A stretch of 64,000 nucleotides of DNA from an uncultured Rikenellaceae bacterium (GTDB taxonomy: Bacteria; Bacteroidota; Bacteroidia; Bacteroidales; Rikenellaceae), in the NCBI GenBank assembly GCA_946486375.1, contig CAMLTW010000002.1, positions 1 to 64,000 of the forward strand. Direction: 5' to 3'. Below the pieces are notes generated by a model. The model made no database searches. It saw nothing but the letters and a program-made list of their open reading frames with translations, and was not told the DNA's origin. Shown piece after piece: positions 28,048 through 35,948 of the stretch. Each line of letters opens with the position of its first letter. Positions within the stretch are counted from its first letter, which is position 1. Both the position numbers and the translations under genes were made by a program.

Positions 28048-29130
28048 TTACTTGTTCAGAAAGACGACGGTGTTGGTTCTTATTCCGTTGTCTTCGATGC
28101 GGAACTGTTCCGTGCCGTCCGAACTGAACGCGACCACCAGCCCCGATTCGTCGAGGTAATAAATCATGCCGGTCAGGGGATTGGCGCATACGTCGTAGAT
28201 CGAACGGAGTCCTATTTCACGAGGGTCGGCTATAAAGACCGTTTCTTCTCCTGTTTTCAGGTCGATCTTCCAGTTTTCCATGTCGTAAGTGATCCAACTG
28301 AAATTATAAGTGTACGCATACCCCCGGTCGACCGCGAATTTGGAAACAGGTGTGTCCGTGACCTTTTCCGCCGTTCCGCCGGCCGGGTCGATCCGGTACA
28401 GCTGTGCTTCCGTTTCCAGGAAGTCTCCCCAGCAGGAAAGATAGAGTTTCCCGTCGTCGCCGGCTTCGATCCGGTTCGGGTTGGCCGGAACCGTGATGGT
28501 GCCGGTTTCGGAGAAGGTCGCCAGACTGACTACCGAAACGGTGGTTCCCTTTCCTCCGAACGAGTCCCCTTTCCGGCCTGCATTGGCTACGTACAGGTTG
28601 TCCCCCAGCACGCACAGGCCTTCCGAAAAGGCCTCCGTGAGCGGAATCGTTCCCTGTCGCGTCAGGTAGGTCGTGTCGATCCAGTTCACCCCGTCGTAAT
28701 AGGTGGAAACGAATACTTTACCTCCGGCGGCGGCCAGGTAACGCGGCTGCCGGTCGTTGCCGTCTTTCTGACCCAGGTCGATTTCCGCCAGCTTCTTTCC
28801 CGTATCGGCGTTCAATACCAGCACTTTGTTGGAGACGTTCACGGCGATGTAAAGTTTGGAGCCGTAAATCAGCATGTCGGTGGCCGTGTCTCCGATCTTC
28901 GCGCCGTCGTTCTGCTTTCCGTAGTAATCGTGTGTGGCGACGGAAGAAGCCAGGTCGTAGTAGGTCAGTTGGGAGTTGCCTTGTCCCCAGGTTCCTTCGT
29001 TCAGCACGTAAAGGCCTACGGTTGCAGGAGCGGGCGGTTCGACGATGGGCGGGGGAGTCGTTTCGTCCTTGGTGCAGGACGTAAAGAACATTGCCGTCAC
29101 GGCGGTCAGGTAAAACAGGAATCTTTTCAT
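28048..29130 (-). CDS. YncE/DUF5074-like beta-propeller surface lipoprotein, candidate BtuG
   Basis: Lipoprotein with signal MKRFLFYLTAVTAMFFTSC; residues after Cys19 (TKDETT) are acidic and resemble Bacteroidota surface-export signals. The rest is a repeating propeller: LYVLNEGTWGQGNSQLTYYD, KLYIAVNVSNKVLVLNADTG, PRYLAAAGGKVFVSTYYDG, NLYVANAGRK and KLYLSCWGDF. The segments are spaced about 45 residues apart, as in seven-bladed YncE proteins. In Bacteroides, propellers of this kind called BtuG capture vitamin B12 on the cell surface with the transporter BtuB. A cobalamin riboswitch on the same strand upstream supports that role; no btuB lies in the window. It could be another DUF5074-type binding protein. 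Confidence 0.75.
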   Translation of the reverse strand: MKRFLFYLTAVTAMFFTSCTKDETTPPPIVEPPAPATVGLYVLNEGTWGQGNSQLTYYDLASSVATHDYYGKQNDGAKIGDTATDMLIYGSKLYIAVNVSNKVLVLNADTGKKLAEIDLGQKDGNDRQPRYLAAAGGKVFVSTYYDGVNWIDTTYLTRQGTIPLTEAFSEGLCVLGDNLYVANAGRKGDSFGGKGTTVSVVSLATFSETGTITVPANPNRIEAGDDGKLYLSCWGDFLETEAQLYRIDPAGGTAEKVTDTPVSKFAVDRGYAYTYNFSWITYDMENWKIDLKTGEETVFIADPREIGLRSIYDVCANPLTGMIYYLDESGLVVAFSSDGTEQFRIEDNGIRTNTVVFLNK

Positions 29131-29477
29131 CGGGTGTTGAAATTTAAGTTTGTTAAACGTTCGTATATCTTTCTTCGCTTCCTCGCAACTCCGTTCAGCC
29201 GCCGGATATCCTGCCGTCCGGGGATGTGGCTGATCGTCAGGGCTAAAAACGACATTTCATATCTTTACCTTTCCGCGATGTCTCAGCGGAAACAGAGGAG
29301 CCGTGTCATTTTAACCGAACCTTTATCCGGACGGTAAACGGCCGGATCCCGGAAATTTCATCCGGTTTGTGGCGCACTTTCAGGGAAAACGAAATCGAAG
29401 GGAATTTCCGGTAAAACTCCGGCGGAGTCACGGAATATCCTTTGTCCGGCTTTATTTCCCGAAAGCCTTCACAAAAA
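29131..29477 (-). other. Long leader between riboswitch and BtuG-like gene
   Basis: About 350 bases separate the 3' end of the riboswitch from the ATG. Only minute reading frames are present on the minus strand, and no second gene is seen. It may contain the expression platform or mark a deleted gene. Confidence 0.5.
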
Positions 29478-29652
29478 ATGCATGGCAGGTCTTCTGACTC
29501 GTTCCGGATTTCACAGGCCTTCCCGTTTGGAAAAACAGTGGCAGAGAGGATTGTGAAATCCCTGTTCGGAACTTACAGCAGCGGGTCTGTTCAGGATTCG
29601 CACCTGATTCCCTTTTCACGCCGTTCCGTAGTACGGAACCGGCGAACCGATG
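29478..29652 (-). promoter_or_regulatory. Cobalamin riboswitch
   Basis: Read on the minus strand, the segment has the conserved cobalamin-aptamer elements in order: a GGTTCCGTACTACGGAAC stem (about 29623-29640), GGGAA followed by GGTGCGAATCC (from 29612 down), CCCGCTGCTGTAAG, GCCACTG (29542-29536), GGGAAGG, and the B12 box AGTCAGAAGACCTGCC (29500-29485). The element should turn off the downstream gene when adenosyl- or methylcobalamin is plentiful. It points to the BtuG-like gene. Confidence 0.92.
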
Positions 29653-29657
29653 CGGGG

Positions 29658-29665
29658 CAAATGTA
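29658..29665 (-). promoter_or_regulatory. Probable promoter -7 element before the riboswitch
   Basis: TACATTTG on the minus strand fits TAnnTTTG and lies just ahead of the aptamer. No -33 TTG is evident. Confidence 0.5.
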
Positions 29666-29778
29666 AGATAAATTTTTAAATCCCGGAAACGCGGCGAAAA
29701 AAGAGCGTCCGGAGACGATGTGTGTGGCAGATATAAGTCTTTTTATGTCATACTATTCCAGATGTCGAAATATATGTC

Positions 29779-29786
29779 TACTTTTG
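29779..29786 (+). promoter_or_regulatory. Probable promoter -7 element for the hybrid kinase
   Basis: TACTTTTG matches TAnnTTTG, 68 bases upstream of the kinase ATG. The -33 region is not recognisable. Confidence 0.45.
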
Positions 29787-29854
29787 TTTTGTCGGTAGGA
29801 TGAAGATCGTCTTGCAGGCTGTTATTCAGTGATTAAAATAAAATAAGCGCTGGT

Positions 29855-32605
29855 ATGAATCGCATCGATGACTTTCCTTCGGAACAGGAGCTTCAGCGGA
29901 TGTCCAAAGAGGAGTTGTTGTCTGTAATATATGATTTAAAGTCGGAAAATTCGCGTTTGTCCGTCGATCTGGAAAAAGTCCGGACGTCGGAGAAGGAAGG
30001 AAAACTCCGTTTCCGGGAAAAGTGTGCGGAAAGCATTCTGAACTCTTTGCCCGACATGCTGACCGTGCTGACGCCGGAAGGAACGGTGGTCGAACTCGTT
30101 TCGTCGGAAGCCACCAATCACGTAGGGAAACCCGCTTCCGAACTGATCGGACAGGATATTACCCGGTTTCTTCCCGAAGAGGCCTATCGGAAAATCCGGA
30201 AGAACATGGATCGGGTCATTGCGACCCGGAAGGAGTCGGTAGCCCAGCATACGTTGTGTGTCGATGGCGAGAACCGGTTTTACGAAAACCGTATTTTCCC
30301 GTTGGACGACCGGTTCCTGCTGTGCATGTGCCGGGACGTGACGGAAGCGATGCAGGCCAAACAGGCGCAGGAAGTGGCCGTTCGCAAGATGCGCATGGCC
30401 GAAGATATCGCGGGGCTCAGCTATTGGTATTTCTTTCGGGAACGGCGCGAGCTGGAAGCTCCGGGCATCGTTCCTCTGCTTCCCGGCATGGACGGAAAAC
30501 AGACGAAATGCCCGCTGGAAACCTATTTGCAGTATGTGCATCCCGACGACCGGGAAAAGGTGATTGAACGGCTTTCCCACCGGGATCTGGAAGGAGGGTA
30601 CACGGAACACCGGCTCTTGCTGCCGGGGAAAACCCTGTATCTGCACACGCGGGTGATTCGCTCGTACGATACCGACGGCGTGCATACGATCGAAGGATAC
30701 GTGCAGGACATGACGTACGTCATGGAACGCATGCGGGAACTGGAAGACGTCCGTTATGCCGTCAATACGGCGCAGGAAGAGATTTTTGCTTGCCGGCCGG
30801 ACGGTTCGCTCGATTTTGCCAACCGGCAGTTCACGGAGCTGTACGGATTGACCGCTCCTTTGGGAAGAAAACGGCTTTACGAGCTTTTGCCGGAAGTGGT
30901 GAACGAGGAATTGTGGCGGGAACAGCTGGCTCGTATCCGGCAGCGGGGAGGTGCTGCCAAGTATACGGTTCGAAACCGGCTGCCCGACGGGAAATACCAT
31001 GTTTTCGATGTAGCCACTTACCTGATTCGGGATTCCCGGGGAGAGGAAAAAATCTGGTTTTTCGCCCGCGACATTTCCCTGCGGGTCGAACATGAAGACA
31101 AGATCCGGCAGTTGAATTACATCATGGATGCCATCCTGAACAATATTCCGGTCTATCTGTTCGTGAAAGACCCGTCGGACGAATTTCGCTACCTGTACTG
31201 GAACAAGGCATTCGAGGAACATTCCCACATCCCCGCTTCATCGGTGCTGGGACGTACCGATTTCGAAGTGTTTCCCAGCCGGGAAGACGCGGAAAAGTTC
31301 CGCAGGGACGATCAGGAACTGTTGCGCAACGGGGAGCGGATCGAATTCATGGAAGAATACATTACGGCTACGGGAGAGCGGCGGATCGTTAAGACTTCCA
31401 AAGCGTTGATCCCTTCCGAAGGGCGGTTGCCGCTGATCATCGGGGTTTCGTGGGACATCACCGATTTGAAGAACACGGAACAGGAACTGATTGCGGCCCG
31501 TGTGAAGGCCGAACAGTCCGACCGGCTCAAGTCGGCGTTCCTGGCCAACATGAGCCACGAAATCCGGACGCCACTCAACGCTATCGTGGGCTTTTCCAAA
31601 CTGATCGCCGAGACGGAAGACGCGGAGGAAAAGGGGCAGTATTCCGGCATCATCGACGCCAATGCGGAACTGCTCCTGCAACTGATCAACGACATCCTGG
31701 ACATTTCCAAGATCGAGGCCGGAATGCTGGAATTCGCCGATCGTCCGATGGATCTGTGCGAGTTGTGCCGGACGCTCTATGAGACGCACAAGGGACGGGT
31801 GCAGGAAAACGTCCGGCTGGTGTACGACGAAAAATACCTGAGGTTCGACATGCTCGGCGACCGGAACCGGATCGCGCAGGTCATCACCAACCTGCTGACC
31901 AATGCCGCCAAATTTACGGCAAGAGGGGAAATCCGGTTCGGTTTCGACCTGAAGGACGGACAGGTGCATTTTTATGTACGGGATACGGGCACGGGGATTT
32001 CCCGCGACAAACTGGGAAAGATATTCGACCGTTTCACCAAGCTGAACAATTTCGCGCAGGGAACCGGGCTGGGACTGACGATTTCGCGAATGATCGTCGA
32101 GAAGATCGGCGGCGCCATCGAGGTGGAATCGGAGGAGGGAGCGGGTTCGGTTTTCCGGTTTACGATTCCCTACCGGGCCGGTGCGGGAAATGAACCCGTG
32201 CCCAAGCCGCAGACCGAAGCTGTGGCCGAGGAGCCTCGTATCGTGCCGGAGCAACAGAAGACGATACTGGTCGCCGAAGACAACGACAGCAACTACCTGT
32301 TGATCCACACGCTTCTCAAAAAGCATTGTCATCCGGTGAGGGCCTGCAACGGGGTGGAAGCGGTGGAGAAATTCCGGGAGCTGCATCCCGATCTGATTTT
32401 GATGGATATCAAGATGCCCAAGATGAACGGGCTGGACGCCACCCGGGTAATTCGGAAGTTTTCGACGGAAGTGCCGATCGTGGCGGTTTCCGCTTTCGCT
32501 TACGAAAGCGACCGGCAGGAAGCGCTCCAGGCCGGATGCAACGATTTTCTGGTCAAACCCGTTTCCGTGCCCGCTTTGCTGGAAGTTGTACGAAAATACC
32601 TGTGA
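29855..32605 (+). CDS. PAS-domain hybrid sensor histidine kinase
   Basis: Cytoplasmic two-component hybrid of 916 residues with no transmembrane segment or signal. Order: an N-terminal coiled coil (residues ~8-50), PAS modules at about 55-165, 175-290, 295-410 and 420-540 (the last with FVKDPSDEFRYLYWN), a HisKA domain with the H-box NMSHEIRTPLNAI (phosphorylated His568), and an HATPase domain with NLLTNAAKF, DTGTGI and GTGLGL boxes. A C-terminal receiver follows, with the acceptor Asp851 in LILMDIKMPKMNG. There is no DNA-binding output domain, so a separate response regulator or phosphotransfer partner must exist elsewhere. It may sense an internal ligand or redox state. It does not resemble the periplasmic-sensor HTCS kinases of glycan loci. 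Confidence 0.93.
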   Translation: MNRIDDFPSEQELQRMSKEELLSVIYDLKSENSRLSVDLEKVRTSEKEGKLRFREKCAESILNSLPDMLTVLTPEGTVVELVSSEATNHVGKPASELIGQDITRFLPEEAYRKIRKNMDRVIATRKESVAQHTLCVDGENRFYENRIFPLDDRFLLCMCRDVTEAMQAKQAQEVAVRKMRMAEDIAGLSYWYFFRERRELEAPGIVPLLPGMDGKQTKCPLETYLQYVHPDDREKVIERLSHRDLEGGYTEHRLLLPGKTLYLHTRVIRSYDTDGVHTIEGYVQDMTYVMERMRELEDVRYAVNTAQEEIFACRPDGSLDFANRQFTELYGLTAPLGRKRLYELLPEVVNEELWREQLARIRQRGGAAKYTVRNRLPDGKYHVFDVATYLIRDSRGEEKIWFFARDISLRVEHEDKIRQLNYIMDAILNNIPVYLFVKDPSDEFRYLYWNKAFEEHSHIPASSVLGRTDFEVFPSREDAEKFRRDDQELLRNGERIEFMEEYITATGERRIVKTSKALIPSEGRLPLIIGVSWDITDLKNTEQELIAARVKAEQSDRLKSAFLANMSHEIRTPLNAIVGFSKLIAETEDAEEKGQYSGIIDANAELLLQLINDILDISKIEAGMLEFADRPMDLCELCRTLYETHKGRVQENVRLVYDEKYLRFDMLGDRNRIAQVITNLLTNAAKFTARGEIRFGFDLKDGQVHFYVRDTGTGISRDKLGKIFDRFTKLNNFAQGTGLGLTISRMIVEKIGGAIEVESEEGAGSVFRFTIPYRAGAGNEPVPKPQTEAVAEEPRIVPEQQKTILVAEDNDSNYLLIHTLLKKHCHPVRACNGVEAVEKFRELHPDLILMDIKMPKMNGLDATRVIRKFSTEVPIVAVSAFAYESDRQEALQAGCNDFLVKPVSVPALLEVVRKYL

Positions 32606-32625
32606 CAGGGGCGGAAGGAAAAGAG

Positions 32626-32652
32626 GGGGCGGGGCGACCGCTCCTTTTGTTT
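32626..32652 (+). terminator. Probable terminator after the hybrid kinase
   Basis: A 7-bp GC-rich stem (GGGGCGG with CCGCTCC, one wobble), a 5-base loop and a TTTTGTTT tail, 20 bases after the stop codon. Confidence 0.55.
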
Positions 32653-32795
32653 CGGGTAATGGAGGCCGTTCTTTCCCCGAACTCCCTTTGCAGCGGTTTC
32701 CGGAAAGGATTTCCCGCAAGAGGCTTTAAGCCGTTTCTAATATCACCTGCCCGAATTTTTCGTAACTTGCTTCCCGAAACCAACCTAAAACCTGC

Positions 32796-34799
32796 ATGAG
32801 TATGAAACCGATCGGATGGATGGGAGGCGCGTGCCTGCTTTTTGCGGCCCGGACGCTTCTCGCGCAGGGGGAGTACAACGTGCTTTCCTTCGCGACGGAC
32901 GAAATGTACAACAAGTACCTGCTGCATAAAATGTACACGCAGTACGAGCGTCGCGACAGCATTTTGCAGGGGCCGCTGTCCGAAGCGCAGGCGCGGGCCT
33001 ATGGGCAGCGGGCCAAAGCCGGTTACCTGGATATTCTGGGAGAAATGCCTCGGCGGATGCCCCTGAATCCCGTGGTGACGGGCGTGCACGACATGGGCGA
33101 TTTCGTGATGGAAAACGTCATTTACGAAAGCTCTCCGAACCGGCATGTGACGGCCAACCTGTACCGGCCGAAAGCCCCGGGAAAATATCCGGCGGTCATC
33201 CTGTTCTGCGGTCACAGCTCTTCTGGAAAGATTTCGGTCGGCGAGCAGCGGAACGGAGCGCGTTACGCGGCCAACGGGATTATCACGATGGTGGTCGATC
33301 CGGTGTCGCAGGGAGAGCGGAACCAACTGATCGACGCCAACGGCTATCAGCAGGCACGGGGAGGAACGACCGAACATACCCTGCTGCTCATGAATTCGCT
33401 GGTGGTGGGGGAATCGACGGTGAAGGACGAGCTTTGGGACAACATCCGGGGACTGGACTATCTGGCGTCCCGTCCCGAAGTGGACGCCGAACGGCTGGGG
33501 TGCTTCGGGTTTTCGGGAGGCGGAACCCAGTCCACGTATTGTTTGGCATTCGATGATCGGATCAAAGTGGCCGGAGTGGGCGGTTTCTTCACCCAGCGAC
33601 GTCGGAGCATCGAGGTGCTCGGGGGGGCCGACGGTTGCCAGCATCTTCCCGGCGAAGGAGCCAAGGAGTTGGAAGAGGTCGATTTTCTGGCGACCTTCGC
33701 TCCGAAACCGCTGGTCATCGTGGGCGGAAACTATTGTTTCGTGGATCGAATCGGTGCGGAGAAGGGGTATAAGGAATTGCAACATGTTTATGATGCGTAT
33801 GGAGCGAAAGACCGCGTTTACCAATATCTGGGGGACGACGGGCATGCCTATCCGAAAGACAAGCAGGACGTGGTGCTGAACTGGTTCGTGAAATACCTCT
33901 GCGGCCGGGACGGGAAGGCGGTGGAAGCGCCCGACTTCGCTCCGGTTCCGACGGCGGACATGGTTTGTACGAAGCGGGGAAATCTCAGCGAATATTTCCC
34001 GAACGAAGTGTTGATCCCGGTGCGGAACCGACAGATTTGGGAAGCGTGCGCTCCGGTGCGGGCGAAATTCGCCGCAAGGCCGGTGAAGGAACAGCGGGAA
34101 ATCGTACGGACGGCGACCGGGGTCCGGTTCGACGCATCGGTACGGGCGGAAAAGCGGGGCGAAATCGCCCGAAGCGGCTATAAGATCGAAAAAGTGATTC
34201 TGCATGCGGACGGGGAAACCCCGCTGCCGTGTCTGGTGTTCGTGCCGGACAACCTGAGTGCGCAATCGAAGACGATTGTTTTTACGCATGATCGGGGGAA
34301 GGCGAATTTCGCCAAGGGAGCCGACAAACCGGAAATCCTGTGCGGCGGCGGAAACGTGGTGGTGCTGGCCGACCTTCGGGGACTGGGCGAAACGACGGAC
34401 AAGCCTGCGCGGAACGACCCCAAGTATTACAATTCGGAATACACCAACGGAATTACGGCGATGCACATCGGGGAATCGCTGGTGGCGCAGCGGACGCGGG
34501 ACTACCTGATGCTGCTGGACTACCTGGCTTCGGAACCGCGGTTCCGGGGATTGAAGGGGGTGACGGTGGAAGCGTACGGGAAGTGCGCGGTGCCGGCGCT
34601 TCACGCCGCCATGCTGGACGACCGGATCACGGGGCTCGACCTGTGGACGGACGTGCCGAGCTGGAAGGTGCTGTTGGACAATCCGACGATGCGGGATCAG
34701 TTGAGCCACATCGTGCCGGGGGCCGGAAAGGCGTACGACCTGCCCGATCTGGCGGCGGCGTTGCAAAAACGGAAAGTGAACGTGAATATCAATCAATAG
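32796..34799 (+). CDS. Secreted tandem alpha/beta-hydrolase, acetyl-xylan-esterase-like
   Basis: Signal peptide to about residue 24 (ARTLLAQ), then two alpha/beta-hydrolase-like halves in 667 residues. The first (~100-380) has an intact nucleophile motif GCFGFSGGGTQS and a histidine in DDGHAYP. The second (~460-650) has strands KTIVFTHDRGKANFAKG and VVVLADLRGLGET, but its nucleophile elbow reads VEAYGKCAVPA, with no Ser. Likely removes acetyl or similar esters from pectin or xylan outside the cytoplasm, because the next genes are a pectin methylesterase and a polygalacturonase. The stop codon abuts the next ATG with no gap. Confidence 0.8.
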   Translation: MSMKPIGWMGGACLLFAARTLLAQGEYNVLSFATDEMYNKYLLHKMYTQYERRDSILQGPLSEAQARAYGQRAKAGYLDILGEMPRRMPLNPVVTGVHDMGDFVMENVIYESSPNRHVTANLYRPKAPGKYPAVILFCGHSSSGKISVGEQRNGARYAANGIITMVVDPVSQGERNQLIDANGYQQARGGTTEHTLLLMNSLVVGESTVKDELWDNIRGLDYLASRPEVDAERLGCFGFSGGGTQSTYCLAFDDRIKVAGVGGFFTQRRRSIEVLGGADGCQHLPGEGAKELEEVDFLATFAPKPLVIVGGNYCFVDRIGAEKGYKELQHVYDAYGAKDRVYQYLGDDGHAYPKDKQDVVLNWFVKYLCGRDGKAVEAPDFAPVPTADMVCTKRGNLSEYFPNEVLIPVRNRQIWEACAPVRAKFAARPVKEQREIVRTATGVRFDASVRAEKRGEIARSGYKIEKVILHADGETPLPCLVFVPDNLSAQSKTIVFTHDRGKANFAKGADKPEILCGGGNVVVLADLRGLGETTDKPARNDPKYYNSEYTNGITAMHIGESLVAQRTRDYLMLLDYLASEPRFRGLKGVTVEAYGKCAVPALHAAMLDDRITGLDLWTDVPSWKVLLDNPTMRDQLSHIVPGAGKAYDLPDLAAALQKRKVNVNINQ

Positions 34800-35774
34800 A
34801 TGAAGAACATGAAACGGATTTTTCTGATGCTGGCGGCGTGTCTGCTGGCGGGAACCGCGGCGGCCCGCACCTATGACAAGGTGGTGGCGCAGGATGGCAG
34901 CGGGGATTACAAAACGATTCAGGAAGCGATTCTTTCCTGCAAGCATTTCTATTATTATCCCACCTACATTTTCGTGAAGAACGGGGTCTACAAGGAAAAA
35001 CTCGAGATTCCCTCGTGGATAACCGATGTGGTGCTGATCGGCGAAAACCGGGACAGCACGATCATCACCAACGACGACCATTCGGGCAAGGTGACCCCGC
35101 TGGGCCGGATCAATACCTTTACTTCCTATACGCTGAAAGTGCTGGGCGCCCGGACGCATCTGCTCAACTTTACGATCGAGAACGCCGCCCTGCAGCGGGG
35201 ACAGGCGGTCGCTCTGCACATCGAAGCGGATGGAATCCTGGTGAAGAACTGCCGGATTCTGGGGAATCAGGATACCATCTATGCCAACGGCGAGAAGGAC
35301 GAAACCCTGATGGTGGACTGCTACGTGGAAGGAACGACCGATTACATTTTCGGTTCGGCTCAGCTGTTCATGGACAACTGCACGCTGCACTGCAAGCGGA
35401 AGTCCTACATCACGGCCGCTTCCACCCCGCGCGGACGGGAGTTCGGTTTCGCCATTTTCAATTCCAAAATCACCGCCGCCCCGGGCGTGACGGGCATGTT
35501 GCTGGGGCGTCCGTGGCGGATTTACGCCAAGACCGTTTTCCTGAACTGCGAGATGGGCGATTTCATCCACCCGAAAGGCTGGATGAACTGGGGGAAGCCG
35601 CAGGCCGAGTCGCTCGTGTTTTACGGCGAGTACATGACCCGGGGCACCGACGTGTCGGAACGGGTGGCCTGGTCGCGGCAACTGACGCAGCAGCAGGCGC
35701 AGAAATATTATGACGAGCTCGACCGGATGCGGCGCACCTACCTGACGCCGGCGGGACTCGGCCCGGAAATATGA
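34800..35774 (+). CDS. Pectinesterase, carbohydrate esterase family 8
   Basis: Secreted pectin methylesterase (signal to about residue 22, GTAAAR). CE8 right-handed beta-helix with all signature segments: AQDGSGDYKTIQEAI, GQAVALHIEAD, GNQDTIYANG (first catalytic Asp), GTTDYIFGSAQ (second catalytic Asp) and LGRPWRIYAKTVF (substrate Arg and Trp). It de-esterifies homogalacturonan so that the downstream GH28 enzyme can cut it. The 324-residue length is typical. Confidence 0.95.
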   Translation: MKNMKRIFLMLAACLLAGTAAARTYDKVVAQDGSGDYKTIQEAILSCKHFYYYPTYIFVKNGVYKEKLEIPSWITDVVLIGENRDSTIITNDDHSGKVTPLGRINTFTSYTLKVLGARTHLLNFTIENAALQRGQAVALHIEADGILVKNCRILGNQDTIYANGEKDETLMVDCYVEGTTDYIFGSAQLFMDNCTLHCKRKSYITAASTPRGREFGFAIFNSKITAAPGVTGMLLGRPWRIYAKTVFLNCEMGDFIHPKGWMNWGKPQAESLVFYGEYMTRGTDVSERVAWSRQLTQQQAQKYYDELDRMRRTYLTPAGLGPEI

Positions 35775-35817
35775 TTCCGGTATCGTAACCGGGGATCGGG
35801 AGGAGCTGTGGCCGGGC

Positions 35818-35847
35818 TTGGACTCTTCCCGATTCTTTTTAACTTTG
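35818..35847 (+). promoter_or_regulatory. Promoter of the GH28 gene
   Basis: TTG at 35818-35820, a 19-base spacer and TAACTTTG at 35840-35847, about 100 bases upstream of the ATG. It suggests that GH28 can be transcribed apart from the esterase pair. Confidence 0.75.
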
Positions 35848-35948
35848 TCCGGAGTCGGAACGGAAAGCGTTCCGGTAACGCGGACGAACCCGTCTTTCCG
35901 TCCGGCATCCGTTGTTTTTGTTTTGTGAAAATTTAATTTTATCGACCC

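Noticed and set aside
32553-35681. 1042-codon minus-strand frame opposite the esterase and pectinesterase genes
   Set aside because: It spans two genes with clear catalytic motifs and part of the kinase; composition is typical of an antisense shadow.
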